A stretch of 64,000 nt of DNA. Origin: Crateriforma spongiae (lineage in GTDB: Bacteria > Planctomycetota > Planctomycetia > Pirellulales > Pirellulaceae). Within the stretch, counting starts at the first letter, position 1, and each line of letters opens with the position of its first letter. Made by a program: the position numbers and the translations under genes. The DNA is taken from NCBI RefSeq assembly GCF_012290005.1, contig NZ_JAAXMS010000001.1:310001-374000 (forward strand), given 5' to 3'. Shown here piece by piece: positions 29,643 to 38,206 of the stretch. The notes beneath the pieces are model-generated. The model did not search any database and had not been told where the DNA came from. It was given only the letters and a program-made list of their open reading frames with translations.

Positions 29643-31367
29643 ATGTCGTTTTTACGGATCTCATCACAGCCAGGGACCAGTTGCGTTTTGGCATGGATGG
29701 TCTTTTTTTGCCTCGCCTATGACGCCACCGCCCAGACTGCAACCGAAGGACTAGCGACGGCCAAAGACCAGTTGGCGAAAGCCGCGGTGGCCTATCGGAA
29801 CCGTGAATACGTCGCTGCCGGTCAAGCTTTGGTGACCGCTTCGTCCACCCTGCACGCGACACTGGCCGAAACGGAACCCGCCCAGCGTGAAGCGGTGTTG
29901 GAACAGGCCTCGGATTTGTTGTCTCGCATGCGAAATGCACACGTCATGCTGCAATTGGAAGGCGTCCGGTTGCCACCGATTCGCATCGATGATGGTACAG
30001 CATGGTGGCAGGAAGAACCGGGGGTTGCACCGGAGGTCGCTATGTTGCCGGGGGCTGAATTGGACCCCGACGCTTCGCTGGCCTCATCTTTGCCCGAAAA
30101 GGAAATGGAAGCGACGGCGACGTCCGACGACGCACCAGCCATGGCTAGCAGCAACGGCGATTCCGCGACGGGCGACGCCGAAGGTGAATCCGGCATGGTG
30201 TCCTTTGTTCGTGATGTGGCGCCCGTTTTGATTGAACATTGCGGCGGTTGTCATGTCGGTGGCGGGCAGGTGCGCGGCGGGTTGAACATGAACACCTTTG
30301 CCGGATTGATGCGTGGGGGCGATGAAGGCGACACGGTGATCGCCGGCAGCGGCGACGAAAGTGGTTTGGTGTTGCGGATGCGTGGCGAAGGCGGTGACTT
30401 GATGCCGCCCGGTGGACGGCCACGCGTTCCCGAAGAGTCGATTCAGTTGATCAGCCGCTGGATCGACCAAGGTGCCAAGGACGACGCGGTTCGTCCCGGC
30501 CAAGATTTGAAGACGGCATCGATGCAGGCATGGGCGTCATCGGCAACCACCGACCAGCGAAACGAGCGAAGGCGGCAACACGCCGATGAGTCCTTACGGA
30601 TGGTTGCGCCCGATGGCGTGGCAACGGTGGAGTCGGACCACTTTTTGGTCATCGGTCCGATGACCGAAAGGCGGCTACAGGAAATTGGGAAGGTGGCCGA
30701 CGGACAGATGAAAGTCGTGCGTTCGGTGATCCCGGCGGCATCCGGGACGGATAAAGGCGAGTACTTTCGGGGCCGCGCGACTCTGTTCGTATTTCCGCGA
30801 CCCTACGAGTACGCGGAGTTCTCCAAGATGGTTGAACAACGCAGCATTCCCGCCCAGTGGGTTTCCCACTTTCGATCCGACGCCATCCTGGCGTATGCGT
30901 CGTTGGTGGTGACGCCGGATTTGGATGATGAAGGGCTGCGAGACCGCTTGGCCGGGCCGCTGTTTTCCATGGCGATGGCGACGCGGGCCGCCGACGTGCC
31001 GGAGTGGCTGGCCGGTGGTGTGGGCGAATCGATCGCCAATGACCGTGTTCGAAAACTGGACCGTGACAGCCGCAGTCGTTTGTTGGCGGCCCAACGCGAA
31101 GCGGCGATCGCCGCCAAGAATGCGGGCGACCTATTGCAACAACGTCTGCCGGCCCAGCAAGTTGATGCGTTATCGATCGCGGTGGCCGGTGCGATGATGG
31201 CACCGCCGCGACGCCGTGGATTTCAAACCATGATTCGGCAGATGAACGCGGGCCAGCCGTTCGAATCCAGCTTTCAAGGCGCCTATGGCGTCACCGTGGA
31301 ATCCTTTGTGGACGCCTTTTTAAAATGGGCCAAGGGGCCGACACCGACCCCTTCGCCGCAACGGTAG
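29643..31367 (+). CDS. Exported heme-c protein with degenerate peptidase-like C-terminus
   Basis: A 574-residue protein with a signal peptide (CVLAWMVFFCLAYDATAQ), an Ala/Glu-rich helical region, then a Planctomycete-type cytochrome domain (PSCyt-like) with the heme motif CGGCH near residue 200, followed by MPPGGRPRVP and LISRWIDQGA. The C-terminal half (VESDHFLVIGPMTERR onward) resembles peptidase MA/DUF1570-type gluzincins: it keeps VPEWLAGGVGESIA, the helix after the usual HExxH, but that motif is replaced by GLRDRLAGPL, so catalysis is unlikely. ATG 29643 is preferred to GTG 29622 because it begins the leader. Fusion function is unknown. Confidence 0.82.
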   Translation: MSFLRISSQPGTSCVLAWMVFFCLAYDATAQTATEGLATAKDQLAKAAVAYRNREYVAAGQALVTASSTLHATLAETEPAQREAVLEQASDLLSRMRNAHVMLQLEGVRLPPIRIDDGTAWWQEEPGVAPEVAMLPGAELDPDASLASSLPEKEMEATATSDDAPAMASSNGDSATGDAEGESGMVSFVRDVAPVLIEHCGGCHVGGGQVRGGLNMNTFAGLMRGGDEGDTVIAGSGDESGLVLRMRGEGGDLMPPGGRPRVPEESIQLISRWIDQGAKDDAVRPGQDLKTASMQAWASSATTDQRNERRRQHADESLRMVAPDGVATVESDHFLVIGPMTERRLQEIGKVADGQMKVVRSVIPAASGTDKGEYFRGRATLFVFPRPYEYAEFSKMVEQRSIPAQWVSHFRSDAILAYASLVVTPDLDDEGLRDRLAGPLFSMAMATRAADVPEWLAGGVGESIANDRVRKLDRDSRSRLLAAQREAAIAAKNAGDLLQQRLPAQQVDALSIAVAGAMMAPPRRRGFQTMIRQMNAGQPFESSFQGAYGVTVESFVDAFLKWAKGPTPTPSPQR

Positions 31368-31391
31368 CCATGCGCCGCTTCGGGCGATCGC

Positions 31392-33071
31392 CTATTCGTC
31401 GGTCACACAGCCTTCGCTGGCGGTCTTCACGTTTTTGATGTACTTGTGCAGGGTGCCACGAGTCGCTTTCAGCGGCGGTGCTTGCCACGTTGCACGCCGT
31501 ACGTCCAATTCTTTTTCACTGACATCGACGTCCAGCGAATTCGTTTCGGCATCGATCGTGACAACGTCACCGTCCTGCAGCAGCCCGATCGGGCCACCGG
31601 TTTGGGCCTCCGGAGTGACGTGTCCGACGATGAATCCGTGGCTGCCGCCGCTAAAGCGGCCGTCGGTGATCATGGCGACGTCGCTGCCCAGGCCCGCGCC
31701 CATGATGGCACTGGTCGGGGTCAACATTTCCGGCATGCCGGGGCCGCCCTTGGGGCCTTCGTAGCGGATGACGACCACGTCACCTTTCTGGATTTGCTTT
31801 TGTTCCAGAGCGGCCAGCATCAGTTCTTCGCTGTCGAAGCACCGCGCCGGGCCGCTAAACCGCAGTCCTTCTTTGCCGGTGATTTTCGCGACAGCGCCTT
31901 CGGGAGCCAGCGAGCCTTTCAGGATTCGAAGGTGCCCCGATTTCTTGATCGGTGCGTCAACCGTGTGCACGATCGTTTGACCTTCTTTCAAGCCGGGCAC
32001 TGAGTCCAAGTTTTCTGCCAACGTCTTGCCGGTTACGGTCAAGCACGATCCATCCATCAGCCCTTCTTTCAGCAAGTACTTCATGACCGCTGGGGTGCCG
32101 CCGATGCTGTGTAGGTCTTCTTGGACGAACCGCCCGCTGGGCTTCAGGTCGGCCAGGTAGGGAACACGATCGCTGACGCTTTGGAAATCGTCGATGGTTA
32201 GCGGCACGTCAACGCTGCGGGCCATCGCGATCAAGTGCAGAACGGCGTTGGTCGAACCGCCCAAGGCCATGACGGTGACCATCGCGTTTTCAAACGCCGT
32301 GCGTGTCATGATATCGCGTGGTTTGATATCGGCTTTCAACAGTTCCAGGATCGCTTCGCCGGCACGATGACATTCGTCTTTTTTGTCCGGGTCTTCGGCG
32401 GGAATGCTGGCCGAATAGGGCAGCGACATCCCCAAAGCTTCGATTGCCGTCGCCATGGTGTTGGCCGTGTACATGCCCCCACAAGCGCCCGCACCGGGAC
32501 AGGAGCGTCGCACGATTTCTTGCCGCTCATCTTCGCTGATCTGTCCGGCGATGAATTGCCCGTAGCACTGGAACGCGCTGACGATATCTAATTTTTCGTC
32601 TTTGTAAGATCCCGGACGAATGGTGCCGCCATAAACCATGATTGCGGGGCGATTCAATCGGCCCATGGCGATCAGGCACCCGGGCATGTTTTTGTCACAA
32701 CCGGGCAGCGCGATCAGCGCATCGTACCACTGTGCGGCCATGATGGTTTCGATCGAATCGGCGATCAGATCACGGCTTTGCAAACTGTAGGACATCCCTT
32801 CGGTGCCCATGCTGATCCCGTCGGAGACGCCGATCGTGTTGAACCGCATGCCGACCAAGCCGGATTTTTCAACGCCTTCTTTGACATCGCCCGCCAAGTC
32901 CAGCAGGTGCATATTACAGCTGTTGCCTTCGTACCACATGCTGGCGATACCAACCTGTGCCTTGTTCATGTCTTCGGACGACATGCCGGTGGCGTACAGC
33001 ATGGCCTGTGACGCGCCTTGGCTTTTCGGTTGGGTGATTCGTGAACTGTATTTGTTCAGTGCTGTGGACAT
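31392..33071 (-). CDS. ilvD: Dihydroxy-acid dehydratase
   Basis: A 559-residue IlvD, catalysing the dehydration of 2,3-dihydroxy-isovalerate and its isoleucine analogue in branched-chain amino acid synthesis. Iron-sulfur ligands are visible in [19 protein letters not shown] and [17 protein letters not shown]; other family segments are [19 protein letters not shown] near the C-terminus and [10 protein letters not shown]. The ATG at 33071 begins [13 protein letters not shown], the family start; upstream in-frame codons give an unrelated leader. No other ilv genes are adjacent. It diverges from the third DUF1080 gene. Confidence 0.96.
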   Translation of the reverse strand: MSTALNKYSSRITQPKSQGASQAMLYATGMSSEDMNKAQVGIASMWYEGNSCNMHLLDLAGDVKEGVEKSGLVGMRFNTIGVSDGISMGTEGMSYSLQSRDLIADSIETIMAAQWYDALIALPGCDKNMPGCLIAMGRLNRPAIMVYGGTIRPGSYKDEKLDIVSAFQCYGQFIAGQISEDERQEIVRRSCPGAGACGGMYTANTMATAIEALGMSLPYSASIPAEDPDKKDECHRAGEAILELLKADIKPRDIMTRTAFENAMVTVMALGGSTNAVLHLIAMARSVDVPLTIDDFQSVSDRVPYLADLKPSGRFVQEDLHSIGGTPAVMKYLLKEGLMDGSCLTVTGKTLAENLDSVPGLKEGQTIVHTVDAPIKKSGHLRILKGSLAPEGAVAKITGKEGLRFSGPARCFDSEELMLAALEQKQIQKGDVVVIRYEGPKGGPGMPEMLTPTSAIMGAGLGSDVAMITDGRFSGGSHGFIVGHVTPEAQTGGPIGLLQDGDVVTIDAETNSLDVDVSEKELDVRRATWQAPPLKATRGTLHKYIKNVKTASEGCVTDE

Positions 33072-33427
33072 TGCGGCGTTGGGAGCAAAAAAGTGTGAAG
33101 GGAACGGGCGTCGATGGCCGGCGTCGGTGTGTTTGACGCCGGGCGGGGGCTTGCGATTATGGTGGGACCGTCCCGCCGAGCCAAGGACGGCAGCGACCAG
33201 GCGGAGTCGGCTGCAACAATGCTCGGCGTCGGCCACAACCATGCCAGGGACCCCACAGTGCTTGGGGATCGGTTAAAACGGCGTGTTCCAGGTGACCCTG
33301 TCCCGCCGGTTTGGGTTCGCCTGGCGAAATTCCGATGTGTTGTCGGCAGTGGCAATTTTTCAGTCGGCGGCCCGCCGTGCCTCCGCGGACGCAGCTTATT
33401 CGTTTTCCAGTTTTGATGGTGTTCAGC
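33072..33427. other. Divergent intergenic region, 356 bp
   Basis: Lies between ilvD and the third DUF1080 gene. Frames that enter it are continuations of those genes without homology. I saw no leader peptide rich in Leu/Ile/Val, so no evidence for attenuation of ilvD. Confidence 0.5.
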
Positions 33428-34105
33428 ATGCGTTTTCAACGTCGTTGGATGATGGTTTTCGTGTCCGGCATGCTGCCGTGGGTGGTGTTGATGTGCGCGA
33501 ACACCACGGATGCCGATTCGCCCGTTGCCACGGGCGATTGGATCGGGTTGTTTGACGGCCACAGCTTGGACGGTTGGGAAGGCGATCCGCAGTACTTCCG
33601 AGTCCAAGACGGCTGCATCGTTGCCGGGACGTTGAAGAAAAAGATCCCGCATAACTATTTTCTTTGCACCCGCGAATCCTACGGGGACTTTGAACTGAGT
33701 TTCGAAGCCAAGCTGGTCGGCGAAGGTAAAAACGCGGGCGTGCAGTTCCGTTCGCAACGAATTCCCGACGAAACCGAAGTGCGCGGATATCAAGCCGATA
33801 TCGGCATTGCTTGGAAGCGTCCAGTTTGGGGCGCGCTGTATGACGAATCACGACGTCGCAAAATGCTGGCCGAACCCGACGCCGAGTTGGCCAAGTCGCT
33901 TGTTCGTCCCGGCGAATGGAATGAGATGCGTGTGATCTGTCGCGGCGATCGCATTCAGATCTATTTGAATGGGACGCAAACCGTCGACTATCGCGAAGAC
34001 GATGATACAATCGAACGCACCGGAGTGATCGGCTTGCAAATTCACAGTGGACCGCCGACCGAAGCCTGGTACCGCGAAATCCGATTGCGAAGACTGGATC
34101 CGTGA
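33428..34105 (+). CDS. Secreted DUF1080 (3-keto-disaccharide hydrolase-type) protein
   Basis: A 225-residue exported protein. Leader: RRWMMVFVSGMLPWVVLMCA. The mature part begins WIGLFDGHSLDGWEGDPQYF, then FELSFEAKLVGEGKNAGVQFRSQR, and ends IGLQIHSGPPTEAWYREIRL, the complete DUF1080 pattern. The stop overlaps the next gene's start (GTGA), so a HAD phosphatase is translationally coupled to it. ATG 33416 is an alternative start four codons earlier. Substrate unknown. Confidence 0.91.
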   Translation: MRFQRRWMMVFVSGMLPWVVLMCANTTDADSPVATGDWIGLFDGHSLDGWEGDPQYFRVQDGCIVAGTLKKKIPHNYFLCTRESYGDFELSFEAKLVGEGKNAGVQFRSQRIPDETEVRGYQADIGIAWKRPVWGALYDESRRRKMLAEPDAELAKSLVRPGEWNEMRVICRGDRIQIYLNGTQTVDYREDDDTIERTGVIGLQIHSGPPTEAWYREIRLRRLDP

Positions 34106-34758
34106 ATTCAAGTGATATTCGAATCGTCTATTTCGATTTGGGGAACATCCTGTGTGCTTTTGATCGCTCATTGGCTTCGTCCAACCTGGCTGGATTATTG
34201 TCGGTCGATCTGGCAGCAGCTGATGACGTGTTGCACGGGGCGGATCTGCAGGAACGATTTGAGCATGGAGAGATCACCGGGGCACAATACGCCGAAGAGG
34301 TTTGTCGGCGCTGCGGTCGTCCGGACTGGCTGAGTCAGGCCAAGGGCGGTGATCAAGCTGGCGTTGCTGCGGTATTGGACGCGGTCAGCGATATGTTTAC
34401 CGCGGTTGACGGGATGGACCAGGTGGTCGTTCAAACGCGGGATCGGGTCGGTCGCGTCGGCATGTTGTCGAACACTTGTGAAGCCCACTGGGATTGGATC
34501 AATCGCCAAGCGTATTCGTTTCTGGATTCCGGTTTTGATCCGATCGTTCTTAGCTGTCGTGTGGCCAGCATGAAGCCCGACGCGGCGATCTATCAGGCGG
34601 CCGAATCGATGGCCGATTGCGGGCCGTCGTCAATCTTCTTCGTCGACGACAAACCGGAAAACGTCGAAGCGGCGCGACAACGCGGCTGGGTTGCCGAGGT
34701 CGCGATGGGGCTGGACCAGGTTCGCGACGCTCTGACGCGACACCAGCTGATCGGATAA
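34102..34758 (+). CDS. HAD-superfamily phosphatase, YihX-like
   Basis: A 218-residue protein of HAD subfamily IA. Motif I is YFDLGNILCAFD, with the nucleophile Asp and the DxGN form seen in YihX-type sugar phosphatases; motif II is GMLSNTCEAHW; motif III Lys is in ASMKPDAAIYQ; motif IV is IFFVDDKPENVEAA. It should hydrolyse a small phosphorylated metabolite in the cytoplasm. It begins with GTG at 34102, overlapping the TGA of the DUF1080 gene by four bases, which implies co-translation with an exported sugar-related protein. Confidence 0.9.
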   Translation: MNSSDIRIVYFDLGNILCAFDRSLASSNLAGLLSVDLAAADDVLHGADLQERFEHGEITGAQYAEEVCRRCGRPDWLSQAKGGDQAGVAAVLDAVSDMFTAVDGMDQVVVQTRDRVGRVGMLSNTCEAHWDWINRQAYSFLDSGFDPIVLSCRVASMKPDAAIYQAAESMADCGPSSIFFVDDKPENVEAARQRGWVAEVAMGLDQVRDALTRHQLIG

Positions 34759-34908
34759 ACTTGTGTTGATCCCGGTTGGCGTAAAGAAGTCATCTGTGCA
34801 TGCGTCTGGCCGGTTCGTGGCGGAACGGAAATTGCCTGTGATCTCACGGTCCGAATGAATTCGTCCGATCGTGGTTCGCTCTATCGAAGGGATGGTCAAA
34901 GAAACGCA

Positions 34909-36552
34909 ATGGCAGATTCGCCCACCACCAAGAAACAAGCCACCCGCAAAAAGGGCGTCAAAAAGCGGAACGCCAAAAGTCCCGCGACGAAGAAAAGTGG
35001 TCGCGTCCGGCGTAGCGAGGTGGTGGCCGTGATCGATATCGGCGCGATCAGCATTCGAATGGCCGTCGCCGAGATTCACGCCGGTGGCGCTGTCCGGCAA
35101 TTGGATTCATTGATCCAGCCGGTTGAACTGGGCCGCGATAGTTTCAACCAGCGTTTTCTGACACGTGGGACGATCGAAAAGTCGGTCGAGATCTTGCGAC
35201 GCTATCGTCGAACTCTGTTGGAATATGGCATCGAAAGCACCGATCGCGTTCGTGTGGTGGCGACCAGTGCGGTTCGTGAAGCCAGTAATCGTCTGGCATT
35301 CATTGATCGCGTCTATGTGGCCACCGGGTTGGATGTCGAAGTCATGGACGAAGCGGAGGTCAACCGCATCACGTTCATGGGCGTGATGCCACACCTTCAT
35401 TCCGCCGCATTCGAAGATCCACGCAAAGTCGTCGTGGTGGAAATGGGGGGCGGCAGCACCGAATTGCTCGTGATTCGTGGCGGTAACGTCCTGCACAGCG
35501 AATCGTTTCGACTGGGGGCGTTGCGTTTACAAGAAACCCTGCGGGGATCTCGGGCAACGGCTTCGGCGCGACGCGGCTTATTGGAAAGTCATATCAAACG
35601 CACGTTGATGCGCATGGCCGACCAGGTTCGCGTGGACGGGCCCATTCACTTGGTCGCATTGGGTGGCGATATGCGTTTCGCCGGTCACTGTTTGTTGCCT
35701 GACTGGGACGGCGTGTCATTGACCCGACTGGACACGGCGGATCTGCGCGCATTCGCCGACAAAGTCTTGCGGATGGACGAAGATCAAATCGTCAAGCAAT
35801 ACGGGGCCAGTTTCCTGGACGCGCAAACGTTGGGGCCGGCTTTGCTGACGTATTCGTTGCTGACCGAGCGATTTTCGCTGGACGAAGTCTATTTGTGCGA
35901 AGCCAATTTGCGCGATGGGTTGCTTCGTGATATGGCCAGCGGCGGTGACTGGACCAGCGAATTCAGGGACCAGACCATTCGATCGGCTCGGGCGCTTGGG
36001 CGTCGTTTCGATTATGACGAGTCCTATGCCAACAGCGTGGCCGAACTGTCACGGCGTCTGTTCACCGAATTGGCCGACGAACACAAACTTAGCCAGCGTT
36101 TCGAAGTCTTGTTGTACGTGGCTTCATTGCTGCACGAGATTGGATTGTTCATCAACGTTCAAAGCAATCACAAGCACGCCTTTTACATCATTCGAAACAG
36201 CGAATTGTTCGGGCTGTCCAAAAGCGAAAAGAACTTGGTCGGTTTGATCGCCCGATACTATCGCCGCGCGTTTCCCCAGCCGTCGCATGAGGTCTATCGC
36301 AATTTGAATCGGGACGACCGTGTGGCGGTAGCCAAGGCGGCGGCGTTGTTACGATTGGCCATTGCCCTGAATGACACTCGAAGCGGACGGATTCGAGAAA
36401 TTCGCTGCTTGCGGGAAGAAAAACGGCTGGTGATCGTCGTTCCTGATGTGGAAGACGTATCACTGGAACGTTTGGCGATGCAGAAAGCATCAGGGCTGTT
36501 TCAAGAAATTTTTGGCGTGCCCGTGTTGTTACGGACCACGTCGACACGTTGA
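34909..36552 (+). CDS. Ppx/GppA family phosphatase with HD-like C-terminal domain
   Basis: About 547 residues. After a Lys/Arg-rich tail (KKQATRKKGVKKRNAKS) comes the ASKHA-fold Ppx/GppA domain: VIDIGAISIRMAVAEI (normally DIGSNSxR), VVATSAVREASNR, VVVEMGGGSTELLVI and LVALGGDMRF. The C-terminal third carries SLLHEIGLFINVQSNHKHAFYII, the HD-like part of exopolyphosphatases. It probably removes terminal phosphate from polyphosphate or pppGpp. The start is uncertain: ATG 34909 is used, but ATG 34855 in the same frame is possible. Confidence 0.9.
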   Translation: MADSPTTKKQATRKKGVKKRNAKSPATKKSGRVRRSEVVAVIDIGAISIRMAVAEIHAGGAVRQLDSLIQPVELGRDSFNQRFLTRGTIEKSVEILRRYRRTLLEYGIESTDRVRVVATSAVREASNRLAFIDRVYVATGLDVEVMDEAEVNRITFMGVMPHLHSAAFEDPRKVVVVEMGGGSTELLVIRGGNVLHSESFRLGALRLQETLRGSRATASARRGLLESHIKRTLMRMADQVRVDGPIHLVALGGDMRFAGHCLLPDWDGVSLTRLDTADLRAFADKVLRMDEDQIVKQYGASFLDAQTLGPALLTYSLLTERFSLDEVYLCEANLRDGLLRDMASGGDWTSEFRDQTIRSARALGRRFDYDESYANSVAELSRRLFTELADEHKLSQRFEVLLYVASLLHEIGLFINVQSNHKHAFYIIRNSELFGLSKSEKNLVGLIARYYRRAFPQPSHEVYRNLNRDDRVAVAKAAALLRLAIALNDTRSGRIREIRCLREEKRLVIVVPDVEDVSLERLAMQKASGLFQEIFGVPVLLRTTSTR

Positions 36553-36701
36553 CTGCGGGGATGATCCAACAGGCCGTCACGTCCATCGACGCGACGCGTG
36601 AACGGCTTGTTGGTTGGTCCCTTTTTTGATTCGATTGATCGTCGGTGCCATGTGGTGTCGCTCCCTCATTCGTTGCGTCGTTTGGTTGGTTTGAAGGAAC
36701 A

Positions 36702-37970
36702 ATGTCAATCAAGTCGATTTGTACCATTGCCAGTTTCGTTTGCTTGTCTGCCGTGCCCTTAAGCTTTGCCCATTGTGATGATGACGATCCATACGCCGAA
36801 GCGAGGCAGCGGTTGGTTCGCGACCGAATCGAAAACGCGGGGGTGACTGACCCGCGGGTTTTGGATTCGATCCGCCAAACGCCGAGGCACGAATTTGTTC
36901 CCGCCACGCAGGTTCCACGGGCTTATCTGGACATGGCACTGCCGATCGGCAGCTCGCAAACGATCAGCAGCCCCTTCATCGTCGCCATGATGACCGAGGC
37001 CATCGATCCGCAACCCACCGACAAGGTCTTGGAAATCGGGACGGGCAGTGGCTATCAGGCTGCGGTGTTAAGCCCGTTGGTGGATCAGGTCTATACGATC
37101 GAAATCGTGGACGAATTAGGACGCCAAGCCGCCAAGACGATCGAGCGATTGGGGTACGAGAACGTGCACACCCGAATCGGCGACGGATTCTTGGGTTGGC
37201 CTGATGCGGCGCCCTTCGACAAAATCATCGTGACCTGCAGCCCTGAATCGATCCCTCAGCCGCTGGTCGATCAGCTTCGCGAAGGCGGCCAAATGATCAT
37301 TCCGGTTGGACAACGTTATCAGCAGTCGCTGTACCGCTTGGTCAAACAGGACGGACAGCTACAGCGCAAACGTTTGCGCCCCACGCTGTTTGTCCCGATG
37401 ACTGGACAGGCCGAAGATGAACGCAAGGTCCAGCCCGATCCGGCAAACCCGTCGGTGGTCAATGGTGATTTTGAAGCCGAAGCTTCGGCCGGATCAACCG
37501 TCGCCGGATCCGATGCATCGAACGACGACTTCGTCCCGGGCTGGTATTACGGCCGCCAAGTCCGATTGCTGAAAGCCAATATTGACGTCGGCCAGGCCGA
37601 TGAAGGTTCTGGGTTTGTCCGCTGCGAAAACGAGACCCCCGGGCTTAGCTCACACCTGTTGCAAGGAGTCGCGATCGACGGACGGCAGGTCACCACGATT
37701 CGCTTGTCCGGCTCGGTCCGCACCGACGCTGTGGTGGCGGGCGATGCGCCCGACGCGATGGCGATGATTGCGATCAGTCTGTACGACGATCAGCGTCGGG
37801 ACTTGGGCACTTCCTGGATCGGGCCGTTCAAAGGTACGCGGCCGTGGCGAAAAACCAGCAAGCTGATTCGCATTCCCCTGCAGACTCGCGAGGCCATTTT
37901 GCGGATCGGACTGTTCGGAGCCACCGGAACGGCTGACTTCGATTCGATCTCAATCCAAAAGGTTCACTGA
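36702..37970 (+). CDS. Exported protein-L-isoaspartate methyltransferase-like protein with C-terminal beta-sandwich
   Basis: A 422-residue protein. The leader SICTIASFVCLSAVPLSFAHC is a credible signal peptide. Residues about 30-240 are a PCMT domain: RDRIENAGVTDPRVLDSIRQ, RHEFVPA, IGSSQTISSPFIVAMM, the SAM-binding VLEIGTGSGYQAA and IPVGQRYQQSLYRL. The C-terminal 180 residues start NPSVVNGDFE and end FDSISIQKVH, a pattern of carbohydrate-binding jelly-roll domains. ATG 36702 follows GAAGGAA closely. PCMTs repair isoaspartyl residues using SAM in the cytoplasm, so export of one is odd. No surE or rpoS gene, common PCMT neighbours, is present. Confidence 0.88.
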   Translation: MSIKSICTIASFVCLSAVPLSFAHCDDDDPYAEARQRLVRDRIENAGVTDPRVLDSIRQTPRHEFVPATQVPRAYLDMALPIGSSQTISSPFIVAMMTEAIDPQPTDKVLEIGTGSGYQAAVLSPLVDQVYTIEIVDELGRQAAKTIERLGYENVHTRIGDGFLGWPDAAPFDKIIVTCSPESIPQPLVDQLREGGQMIIPVGQRYQQSLYRLVKQDGQLQRKRLRPTLFVPMTGQAEDERKVQPDPANPSVVNGDFEAEASAGSTVAGSDASNDDFVPGWYYGRQVRLLKANIDVGQADEGSGFVRCENETPGLSSHLLQGVAIDGRQVTTIRLSGSVRTDAVVAGDAPDAMAMIAISLYDDQRRDLGTSWIGPFKGTRPWRKTSKLIRIPLQTREAILRIGLFGATGTADFDSISIQKVH

Positions 37971-38077
37971 GCCCGTCGGACAACCGGGGGGCATCCCCCG
38001 ACTGCGGCACCGGTGGTGGCCGGACATCGCTACAGTGTTCTCTATTTCGCCCAGGCCGCAAAAATCGCCTGAAATGC

Positions 38078-38105
38078 TTGATCCGACATTCCCCTTCGCT
38101 ATCCT
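38078..38105 (+). promoter_or_regulatory. Possible sigma-70 type promoter
   Basis: TTGATC at 38078-38083 and TATCCT at 38100-38105 with a 16-base spacer, about 100 bases before the TIGR03000 gene. Judged by eye only. Confidence 0.3.
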
Positions 38106-38206
38106 AACATGGCTAACGGGTGTGGCATAAGTTCGCAGAATTGATGTGAACGCGTGTGCGCATTCCATGGGATCGGAAACCAAACTTTATTCAGGCAAAC
38201 AAGACG

